Assembly: GCA_017440465.1 (NCBI GenBank)
Contig: JAFSHF010000003.1
Span: forward strand, 1-43,237
DNA: 43,237 nt
Reading direction: 5' to 3'
Source of the DNA: Clostridia bacterium
GTDB taxonomy: Bacteria; Bacillota; Clostridia; Oscillospirales; QAKW01
This document shows, one piece after another, positions 1-6,955 of the stretch (positions are counted from its first letter, which is position 1; the number at the start of each line of letters is the position of its first letter). The position numbers and the translations under genes were made by a program. The notes under the pieces were generated by a model. It was not told the DNA's origin. It did no database searches and saw only the letters and a program-made list of their open reading frames with translations.

Positions 1-2
1 AC

Positions 3-1142
3 TTCAATGTTCCCCTCAAAAACGGTGTCATCACCGATGAAAACCGCATCAATGCGGCTCTGCCTACCATTAAAAAGCTGATCGCCGATGGCGGCAAGGT
101 CATCCTTTGCTCCCATATGGGCAAGCCCAAGGGCGAACCCAAGCCCGAATGTTCCTTGGCTCCCGTAGCCGCCCGCCTTTCCGAAAAGCTGGGCAAGGAA
201 GTTGTTTTCGCCGCCGATGATAATGTGGTCGGCGAGAATGCCAAGGCGGCGGTTGCCGCAATGAAGGACGGCGATGTGGTTCCGCTGCAGAACACCCGCT
301 ATCGTGCCGAAGAAACCAAGAACGGCGAAGAATTCAGCAAAGAGCTGGGCTCTTTGGCGGATATCTTTGTCAACGATGCGTTCGGTACTGCCCACCGCGC
401 CCATTGCTCCACCGTCGGCGTTGTAAACTATGTGAAAGAAGCGGTTGCCGGTTATCTGATCGGTAAAGAACTGCAATATCTGGGCAACGCAGTGGATGCC
501 CCCGAGCGTCCCTTCGTTACCATTCTGGGCGGCGCGAAGGTTGCCGATAAGCTGACTGTTATCGAAAACCTGCTGAAGAAAGCCGACACCCTCATCATCG
601 GCGGCGGTATGGCTTATACTTTCCTGGCCGCCAAGGGTTATTCCGTCGGTACCTCTTTGCTGGATGAGACCAAGATCGACTACTGCAAGGATATGCTCAA
701 GCAAGCCGAAGAAAAGGGCGTTAAGATCCTGCTGCCCATCGATTGCACCATCGCTAAAGATTTCCCCAACCCCATCGATGCGGAGATCGCGGTCGAGGTT
801 GTGGATGCCGATAAGATTCCTGCCGATATGATGAGTTTGGATATCGGTCCTAAGACCGCGGAACTTTTTGCTGAGGCTGTCAAGTCTGCCAAGACCGTGG
901 TCTGGAACGGTCCTATGGGCGTATTTGAGAACCCCACTCTTGCCAAGGGTACCATGGCGGTTGCCAAGGCCATGGCGGAGACCGATGCCGTTACCGTCAT
1001 CGGCGGTGGCGACAGTGCTGCGGCTGTCAACACCCTGGGCTTCGGTGATCAGATGACCCACATCTCCACCGGCGGCGGTGCTTCTCTCGAATTTCTCGAG
1101 GGTAAAGAACTGCCCGGTATTGCTGCTCTGAACAATAAATAA
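3..1142 (+). CDS. pgk: Phosphoglycerate kinase, 5' end outside window
   Basis: Cytosolic glycolytic enzyme interconverting 1,3-bisphosphoglycerate plus ADP and 3-phosphoglycerate plus ATP. The reading frame is open from base 3, where it reads [16 protein letters not shown], the substrate-binding N-terminal segment of PGK; roughly 20 residues are missing upstream of the window. Visible family motifs are [17 protein letters not shown] (hinge and nucleotide side), the GGGMAYTFL loop, NGPMGVFE and the C-terminal GGGDSAAAV and [11 protein letters not shown] phosphate loops, in the right order. The ATG at 117 lies inside the conserved SHMGKPKG motif and is not the true start. It is followed by tpiA and gpmI on the same strand, as in the usual Firmicutes gap-pgk-tpi-gpmI cluster. 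A large hairpin element lies in the 150-bp gap after it. Confidence 0.97.
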   Translation, partial: FNVPLKNGVITDENRINAALPTIKKLIADGGKVILCSHMGKPKGEPKPECSLAPVAARLSEKLGKEVVFAADDNVVGENAKAAVAAMKDGDVVPLQNTRYRAEETKNGEEFSKELGSLADIFVNDAFGTAHRAHCSTVGVVNYVKEAVAGYLIGKELQYLGNAVDAPERPFVTILGGAKVADKLTVIENLLKKADTLIIGGGMAYTFLAAKGYSVGTSLLDETKIDYCKDMLKQAEEKGVKILLPIDCTIAKDFPNPIDAEIAVEVVDADKIPADMMSLDIGPKTAELFAEAVKSAKTVVWNGPMGVFENPTLAKGTMAVAKAMAETDAVTVIGGGDSAAAVNTLGFGDQMTHISTGGGASLEFLEGKELPGIAALNNK

Positions 1143-1150
1143 GAATTTAT

Positions 1151-1253
1151 AGGGCTGCCGCATTTAGCGCCAAACCCATTTTTCGCCCCTCGCCGTATCG
1201 ACATACGCCGTCGGTTCGAGAAAATGAGTTTTGCATCTAAATGAAACAGCCCT
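1151..1253 (+). repeat. About 100-nt long-hairpin element, copy 1
   Basis: Between the pgk stop and tpiA. Nested complementary arms can be read from outside in: AGGGCTG (1151-1157) with CAGCCCT (1247-1253), CATTTAG (1161-1167) with CTAAATG (1237-1243), then CATTTTT-CG with CG-A-GAAAATG. The tip is CGTAT-CGAC-ATACG (1194-1207). The same tip occurs in copies at 29275 and 34089. It lies inside an apparent operon, so it would be part of the pgk-tpiA mRNA. No T-run follows, so it does not look like a terminator. Confidence 0.75.
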
Positions 1254-1292
1254 TTGTTTCGATGTTTATAAAAAATTAGGAGAAAAAGAAAA

Positions 1293-2045
1293 ATGAGAAA
1301 CTATGTAATTGCAGGAAACTGGAAAATGAACAAGACCCCTGCCGAGACCACCGCATTGATCAATGAGATGAAGCCGCTGGTCGCCGGTGCCGCTTGCGAT
1401 GTGGTTCTTTGCGTTCCCTATGTGGATATCGCCGCCGCCATCGAGGCTGCCAAGGGTTCCAATATCAAGATCGGTGCCGAGAACGTGCACTTCAAGGCAA
1501 ACGGTGCCTATACCGGCGAAGTTTCCGCCGAGATGCTGACCGCCTGCGGTGTGGAATACGTGGTCATCGGCCATAGTGAGCGTCGCCAATATTTCGGCGA
1601 GACCGATCAGACCGTCAACCTGCGTACCTTGGCGGCTCTCAATGCAGGGCTGAAAGCCATTGTCTGCGTCGGAGAGACCTTGGAGCAAAGAGAGCTGGGC
1701 TATACCGAGACCCTGCTGAAATATCAGACCAAGATGGTGCTGACCAACGTCACCGCCGAGCAACTGAAGAACGTCATCATTGCTTATGAGCCGGTCTGGG
1801 CGATCGGTACCGGTGTTACCGCCACTGCCGAGCAGGCGGATGAAGGCAACGGCTATGTCCGCGCCGCGGTCGCCGAAATGTTCGGCGCAGAGGCGGCGGA
1901 GAACATCACCGTTCAATACGGCGGTTCGATGAACCCCAAAAACGCCGAGGAACTGCTCGCCAAAGAGAATGTGGACGGCGGCTTGATCGGCGGTGCTTCT
2001 TTGAAAGCCGAAGATTTTTCGATTATTGTTAAGGCGGTAAAGTAA
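1293..2045 (+). CDS. tpiA: Triosephosphate isomerase
   Basis: Interconverts dihydroxyacetone phosphate and glyceraldehyde 3-phosphate in glycolysis; cytosolic TIM barrel, normally a dimer. The 250-residue length is standard. Catalytic residues are all present: N9 and K11 in GNWKMN, the electrophile H94 in VIGHSERR, and the base E166 in AYEPVWAIGTG (the flexible loop 6 follows); the phosphate-binding YGGSMNPKN is near the C-terminus. An AGGAG Shine-Dalgarno at 1278-1282 precedes ATG 1293. The gene ends 2 bp before gpmI, so these two are certainly cotranscribed; cotranscription with pgk is likely although the hairpin element separates them. Confidence 0.98.
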   Translation: MRNYVIAGNWKMNKTPAETTALINEMKPLVAGAACDVVLCVPYVDIAAAIEAAKGSNIKIGAENVHFKANGAYTGEVSAEMLTACGVEYVVIGHSERRQYFGETDQTVNLRTLAALNAGLKAIVCVGETLEQRELGYTETLLKYQTKMVLTNVTAEQLKNVIIAYEPVWAIGTGVTATAEQADEGNGYVRAAVAEMFGAEAAENITVQYGGSMNPKNAEELLAKENVDGGLIGGASLKAEDFSIIVKAVK

Positions 2046-2047
2046 AA

Positions 2048-3580
2048 ATGAAAAAACCTTTAGTATTGTGTATCTTAGACGGCTACGGCAATAACGCCGT
2101 GTTGGACGGCAACGCCATCCACGCCGCCAAAACCCCCAATATGGACGCGCTTTCCGAATCCTGCCCCATCACCGCCATCGGCGCATCGGGAATGGATGTC
2201 GGCCTGCCCGACGGGCAGATGGGCAACAGCGAGGTCGGTCATACCAATATCGGTGCCGGCCGCGTGGTCTACCAAGAATTGACCCGCATCACCAAGAGCA
2301 CCATCGATGGGGATTTCTTTGAAAATGAAGCGCTGATGGGCGCGATGAACAACGCCAAGGAAAACGGCTCCGCCCTGCATCTGATGGGGCTGATGAGCGA
2401 CGGCGGCGTTCATTCCCATAACAGCCATCTTTGGGCTCTGCTGGAGATGGCAAAGAAAAACGGACTGACCAAAGTCTATATCCATTGCTTTTTGGACGGC
2501 CGTGATGTTCCTCCTGCCAGCGGTGCCGATTTTGTCGCCGAGTGCGTTGCCAAGTGCAAGGAGATCGGTGTGGGTCAAGTCGCCACCGTCATGGGTCGTT
2601 ACTATGTAATGGACCGCGATAATCGTTGGGAGCGGGTGGAAAAGGCGTATGCCGCGCTCTGCTACGGCGAAGGTATTAAAAATGCCGATCCCGTTGCCGC
2701 CATCAAGGCTTCGTATGAGACGATCGACGCCGAAGGCAAGAATGTGACCGATGAATTTGTCCTGCCCACCGTCTGCGCGGAAAATGCGACCATCAACGAA
2801 AACGACAGTGTGGTCTTCTTTAACTTCCGCCCCGACCGCGCCCGCGAGATCACCCGCACCCTGGTCGACCCCGCTTTCGACGGCTTTGAGCGGAAAAACG
2901 GTTGCTTCCCGCTCTATTTTGTCTGTATGACTCAATACGATGCGTCGATGCCCAATGTGCAGGTGGCATTTAAACCCCAATCGCTGGAAAATACCCTCGG
3001 TGAATATTTAGCGAAGATGGGTAAGACCCAGCTGCGCATCGCCGAGACCGAAAAATATGCTCACGTCACCTTCTTCTTCAACGGCGGCGTGGAGACCGTT
3101 TCGGAAGGGGAGGATCGCGAGCTGATCGCCTCCCCCAAGGTCGCGACCTACGATCTGCAACCCGAAATGAGCGCCTATGAGGTCTGCGAAAAGGCGGTCG
3201 CTCATATCGAAAGCGGCAAGTATGATGTGGTCATTCTGAACTTTGCCAACTGCGATATGGTGGGCCATACCGGTGTCTTTGAAGCGGCGGTCGCCGCGGT
3301 CGAGGCAGTGGATACCTGCGTCGGCAAGGTGGCGGATGCGGTCAAGAAGATGGACGGTGCTCTCTTTATCACCGCCGACCACGGCAATGCCGATCGGATG
3401 GTGGATGTAGACGGTTCCCCCTTTACCGCTCATACCACCAACCCCGTTCCCTTCATTGTCTATAATTATGATTGCAAGCTCCGCGAAGGCGGCAAGCTTT
3501 GCGATATCGCTCCCACCATGCTGGAATGGCTGGATCTCCCCATCCCCGCCGAAATGAGCGGTAAAAGCTTATTTGAATAA
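2048..3580 (+). CDS. gpmI: 2,3-bisphosphoglycerate-independent phosphoglycerate mutase
   Basis: Interconverts 3- and 2-phosphoglycerate through a phosphoserine intermediate, needing two Mn ions and no bisphosphoglycerate cofactor. The 510-residue length is typical for iPGM. The alkaline-phosphatase-fold metal site is visible as DGYG at the N-terminus (D11), the phospho-acceptor Ser at S61 in GQMGNSEVGHTNIGAG, the substrate-binding FLDGRDVPP, RYYVMDRDNRWERV and FRPDRAREI, and C-terminal metal ligands in NCDMVGHTG and TADHGNAD. It starts 2 bp after the tpiA stop and probably uses a Shine-Dalgarno within the tpiA end. A strong terminator follows directly, ending the operon; enolase is not in this window. 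Confidence 0.98.
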   Translation: MKKPLVLCILDGYGNNAVLDGNAIHAAKTPNMDALSESCPITAIGASGMDVGLPDGQMGNSEVGHTNIGAGRVVYQELTRITKSTIDGDFFENEALMGAMNNAKENGSALHLMGLMSDGGVHSHNSHLWALLEMAKKNGLTKVYIHCFLDGRDVPPASGADFVAECVAKCKEIGVGQVATVMGRYYVMDRDNRWERVEKAYAALCYGEGIKNADPVAAIKASYETIDAEGKNVTDEFVLPTVCAENATINENDSVVFFNFRPDRAREITRTLVDPAFDGFERKNGCFPLYFVCMTQYDASMPNVQVAFKPQSLENTLGEYLAKMGKTQLRIAETEKYAHVTFFFNGGVETVSEGEDRELIASPKVATYDLQPEMSAYEVCEKAVAHIESGKYDVVILNFANCDMVGHTGVFEAAVAAVEAVDTCVGKVADAVKKMDGALFITADHGNADRMVDVDGSPFTAHTTNPVPFIVYNYDCKLREGGKLCDIAPTMLEWLDLPIPAEMSGKSLFE

Positions 3581-3590
3581 TTGCAAAAAG

Positions 3591-3622
3591 AAAGGCCGAG
3601 TGCATTGCACTCGGCCTTTTTT
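3591..3622. terminator. Bidirectional intrinsic terminator after gpmI
   Basis: Perfect 14-bp arms AAAGGCCGAGTGCA and TGCACTCGGCCTTT around a single T, with a T-run on the plus side and a matching A-run before the left arm that gives a T-run on the minus strand. It serves convergent gpmI and the LuxR-type gene. Confidence 0.93.
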
Positions 3623-4604
3623 ATATGTATTTTCTTCCTTGCTCGATGAGTTCTTTGCGCTTGGAGATCTCCATTTTACTGTAGATGTTTTTATTATGAT
3701 ATTTCAGGGTATTCTCTTTGATCTCCAGCAGTTGCAGGATCTCGGCAGAGGATTTTCCTTCAATATAAAGATCGAAGATCTTGCGCTCGGTCTTGGTAAG
3801 GGTCCCGAGCCGCTGATGAAATTGCTCCCGCATTTTTTGATCGACGGTGGGAGCGGGGTGCGCCCATTCCACCTCCTGCAGCATCATATAAAGCCCCAAA
3901 AGGAACAGTTCGCTGATGATATAGGAAAGGGCAAGGGGTTCAAACCCGAACTCGATGAATTTTTCCAAAAGCCAAAGGAAGAGATTGATAAAGACCGCCG
4001 AAGCCAAAATGATGGCGTGGGCGCGGGAGCGAAGCTTCTTTTTGGAAGCGGAGTGGATAATGGCGGCGATCATCGCACTGAAATAGCCTAAAAGATAAAA
4101 GAGGTAAAGATTATGCAACGGACCGTAGACCTTGACCAGCGCGGTGGCACCGTTGACGGTGGCGATGGAGACCTCTTTATAATAAATTGGAAGAATTCCG
4201 GGGCTGGCGGCGATCAGAAAGACGATACCGCCCAGCGCAAAGAGCGCATAGGGCAACCATTTTTTATAATGCAGATCGCAGACCCGCAGGATGCTCATCA
4301 GCATCGCCAAGGGAAGAAAGACCGAGCCGAGATAAGAAAGCCGATTGGCCATCAACGCTTGGGAGACCGTTTGGGAAAGCGCCAAAAGGAAATATCCTAA
4401 GTTGACGACCGCCACCGAACCGAAGAGCAAAAGCAGCCAGCGTTCTTTCGCCTTGATCAAAAAGGAATAGCCCAAAAAGAGCAGCAAAGAGCAGACCGCC
4501 AGGATGCCGTAAAGGGTGGTGATCCCGCCGCCCTGCCCGCCTGCGCAGGAGCAAAGCAATAAAAGCAAGGGCAAAAACCCTGCGGCAAAAATTTGCTTTT
4601 TCAT
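3621..4604 (-). CDS. Membrane-bound LuxR-type transcriptional regulator
   Basis: 327 residues with two parts. Residues about 1-245 are very hydrophobic, with roughly seven to eight membrane segments separated by short basic loops, resembling the N-terminal 7TM region found on some histidine kinases. Residues 269-320 (LTKTERKIFDLYIEGKSS, then NTLKYHNKNIYSKMEI) are a LuxR/GerE helix-turn-helix. It is therefore a likely one-component regulator with a membrane sensor and a cytosolic DNA-binding tail. The N-terminus reads LLLLLCSCAGG, a possible lipobox with C20, unusual ahead of a polytopic domain. The start ATG (4604) has a good AAGGAG site. It is divergent from two SLH surface-protein genes, with a perfect dyad in the shared promoter region, so control of those genes and of itself is a reasonable inference. 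The ligand is unknown. Confidence 0.8.
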   Translation of the reverse strand: MKKQIFAAGFLPLLLLLCSCAGGQGGGITTLYGILAVCSLLLFLGYSFLIKAKERWLLLLFGSVAVVNLGYFLLALSQTVSQALMANRLSYLGSVFLPLAMLMSILRVCDLHYKKWLPYALFALGGIVFLIAASPGILPIYYKEVSIATVNGATALVKVYGPLHNLYLFYLLGYFSAMIAAIIHSASKKKLRSRAHAIILASAVFINLFLWLLEKFIEFGFEPLALSYIISELFLLGLYMMLQEVEWAHPAPTVDQKMREQFHQRLGTLTKTERKIFDLYIEGKSSAEILQLLEIKENTLKYHNKNIYSKMEISKRKELIEQGRKYI

Positions 4605-4664
4605 TTGGCTTCTCCTTTCTTCCTACCCGTTTTCCCACCCCCAATAAAAAATATTTTTTCATTT

Positions 4665-4688
4665 CCCACCCTTTTCAAAAAGGGTGGG
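4665..4688. promoter_or_regulatory. Candidate operator dyad in divergent LuxR/SLH intergenic region
   Basis: Perfect inverted repeat CCCACCCTTTT (4665-4675), two spacer bases, AAAAGGGTGGG (4678-4688). It ends 2 bp before the proposed -35 of the SLH gene and has no T-run on either side, so it looks like a protein-binding site rather than a terminator. The neighbouring LuxR-type protein is the obvious candidate binder; this is inference. Confidence 0.5.
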
Positions 4689-4690
4689 TG

Positions 4691-4719
4691 GGGACAAGGG
4701 CAAAACTTTCTTCTATAAT
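4691..4719 (+). promoter_or_regulatory. Promoter for SLH protein pair
   Basis: GGGACA (-35, four of six matches to consensus), exactly 17 bp, then perfect TATAAT (4714-4719), 70 bp upstream of the first SLH gene. The weak -35 next to the dyad would fit an activated promoter. Confidence 0.6.
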
Positions 4720-4788
4720 AAAACTGTAGTTATAGTGTCTACTTTATTATAACTTAGAGAGAAAAGTTCGTCAAGGGAGGAAACGCAG

Positions 4789-6939
4789 ATGAAAAAAAGA
4801 ATCCTGAGTATTTTATTGATAACGGTGCTGTTGCTGGGCATTATGCCCTTCTCGGCAGCGGCGGCGACAACCATTCAATCGGTTGCCGTTCGTGTTAAGC
4901 CCCCTGAGGCAGGGCGGTATCCTGCTTATGCGGTCAATTTGGATACCGATGGTATTGTCTTGGATGTCGAAGATGATACTTATGGTGAATGTCAGGAAAA
5001 TGGGGTTGTCTGGTTCTGTGGCGATACTCCTGCACCCGCCGACCAACCGTTTGAGATAGGTAAGGTCTATACCGTTCGTGTATTGTTGTTGAGTGATAGC
5101 AGCGAGAATGAGTTCGCTGTTAATCCGGCGATAACCGTCAACGGGCAGAATGCGCACCTTCAGTGGAGAACCCCGAGCTATATTTCGATTGAATATACCT
5201 TCCCTGCGTTGGAGGGTCATACCGTTACCTTTAGTGCCGGCAGCGGTTCGGGCACCATGGCGGCGGTGAATAATATCGCGGGCGAATATACCCTTCCCGC
5301 CTGCGGTTTTACCGCGCCTTACAGCAGCCAGGTATTTAAGTGCTGGAAGATCAGCACCGATTCGAATGATTGGTATCCGGACGAAACCATCCATGTATTC
5401 CAGGATATCACCGTAACAGCGGTTTGGAAGAATAAGGACAGTCGTGCGGAAGTCTTTGATGTGGAAGCTTCTTCGGAGGATCTGGCAAGTATTCCGGTAC
5501 TTTATGGGAAAAAGAGCATTCCTCAAATCAACACGACCAATGGTCATCCGGCATATGTTACAGACTCTACCGGTAATCTGCGGTGGCAGAGAAAAGAGGG
5601 GGATACCTGGGTCAATGATAATACCGGTCGGTTCACTCCGGGCGAATGGCGTATCGCTACGCAGGTGCGGATTGATGAACGGTCGGATCCCGACAATGAA
5701 TCTGTATTGGGCGATCCCGTTACCCTGACCGTCAACGGTCAGGCATGGACTCCGGAAAACGGGACAGGGAAACCGACCGTTGCCTATAATTATTCCATGA
5801 TCTTCTTTGTTTCGCCCACCTTTGTGATCGTCGATAACCCCAATATTCAGCCGCCTGCTTCGGTGGGGAAGGTCACCTTGCGCTTAGAGGGCTATCAGAG
5901 CGGAAAAGCGGTTGCAAATGCGGTGGTGAAAGGCAACGACCGCATCCATATTGAAGAGACCGTACTCTTTGAAGCCAATAGCATTCAAGATTTAGAAGGG
6001 GAAGATCCGTCAAAGATCCGCGAAGCGAGCGGAACATTTTCGGCCGATAAATATTATGCGGCGGTGATCGCCTTTAGTGCTAAGGACGGCTATGTATTGG
6101 ATCATTTGGTTCGTGATGACGTTTCCTTTGAAAATGCGATCGAGTATATGGAGAGTAATTTAGGAGAGGTATTTCGTGGCGTTTACTTTTTGAATCCTCC
6201 CGCAAAATATACCGTTACCTTTCATTCCAACGGCGGCTCTGCGGTGGCGGCGCAGAAATTGGATTTCGGCAAGAAAGTCACCAAGCCCGCCGATCCTACC
6301 AAGAGCGGCTATGTATTTAAGGGCTGGACCCTCAACGGCGCTGCCTATAATTTCAATACCGCCGTCAGCGGCGATATGACCCTCTATGCTGCTTGGGAAG
6401 CCAAAGCCCCGATGACCAATCCCTTTGTGGATGTCAAAAAATCTGATTATTTCTATGCTCCGGTGCTCTGGGCAGTAGAAAAGGAAATCACCAACGGAAT
6501 GGACGCGACCCATTTTGCGCCCAATAACAGTTGCACTCGCGGTCAGGTCGTCACATTCTTGTGGCGCGCGGCAGGCAAGCCCAAGGCTTCGGGCAGCAAT
6601 CCCTTCAAGGATGTCAAAAAGGGCGATTATTTCTATGATGCCGTTCTTTGGGCGGTAGAAAAAGGAATCACCAACGGCATGGATGCGACTCATTTTGCCC
6701 CCGATGCCACCTGCACCCGCGGTCAGATCGTCACCTTCCTGTATCGCGCGGCAGGTAAGCCCAAGGTTTCGGGCAGCAATCCCTTTAAGGATGTTAAAAA
6801 GACCGATTATTTCTATGATGCGGTTCTTTGGGCGGTGAAAAATGAAATCACCAACGGAATGGATGCCACTCATTTCGGCCCCGATTCCACCTGCACCCGC
6901 GGTCAAGTGGTCACCTTCCTTTACCGAAAGGAAAAATAA
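4789..6939 (+). CDS. Secreted SLH-domain surface protein with InlB-type repeat
   Basis: 716 residues. Signal peptide at 1-25 (KKR, hydrophobic core, FSAAAA), so it is exported. C-terminal residues about 541-716 hold three SLH domains, each with DYFY...VLWAVE...ITNGMDATHF and CTRGQ-VVTFL, which bind secondary cell-wall polymers and hold the protein on the surface. Residues about 472-538 form an InlB B-repeat (YTVTFHSNGG...FKGWTLNG...YAAWE). Residues about 220-350 contain a domain also present three times in the next gene (W..K.GDTW...FTPGEWR...QVRID, then TVNGQAW and FVSPTFVI). No enzymatic motif is visible; the role is structural or adhesive as far as can be told. GGGAGG Shine-Dalgarno precedes ATG 4789. 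The next SLH gene starts 16 bp downstream, so they are cotranscribed. Confidence 0.88.
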   Translation: MKKRILSILLITVLLLGIMPFSAAAATTIQSVAVRVKPPEAGRYPAYAVNLDTDGIVLDVEDDTYGECQENGVVWFCGDTPAPADQPFEIGKVYTVRVLLLSDSSENEFAVNPAITVNGQNAHLQWRTPSYISIEYTFPALEGHTVTFSAGSGSGTMAAVNNIAGEYTLPACGFTAPYSSQVFKCWKISTDSNDWYPDETIHVFQDITVTAVWKNKDSRAEVFDVEASSEDLASIPVLYGKKSIPQINTTNGHPAYVTDSTGNLRWQRKEGDTWVNDNTGRFTPGEWRIATQVRIDERSDPDNESVLGDPVTLTVNGQAWTPENGTGKPTVAYNYSMIFFVSPTFVIVDNPNIQPPASVGKVTLRLEGYQSGKAVANAVVKGNDRIHIEETVLFEANSIQDLEGEDPSKIREASGTFSADKYYAAVIAFSAKDGYVLDHLVRDDVSFENAIEYMESNLGEVFRGVYFLNPPAKYTVTFHSNGGSAVAAQKLDFGKKVTKPADPTKSGYVFKGWTLNGAAYNFNTAVSGDMTLYAAWEAKAPMTNPFVDVKKSDYFYAPVLWAVEKEITNGMDATHFAPNNSCTRGQVVTFLWRAAGKPKASGSNPFKDVKKGDYFYDAVLWAVEKGITNGMDATHFAPDATCTRGQIVTFLYRAAGKPKVSGSNPFKDVKKTDYFYDAVLWAVKNEITNGMDATHFGPDSTCTRGQVVTFLYRKEK

Positions 6940-6955
6940 ATAACGGAGGAAAACG

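Noticed and set aside
2075-2980. Long minus-strand frame opposite gpmI (and similar ones opposite the citrate operon, SLH genes, typA and ABC genes)
   Set aside because: These are shadows of strongly coding plus-strand genes: no Shine-Dalgarno, no recognisable motifs, His/Gly/Ile-rich composition typical of antisense frames.
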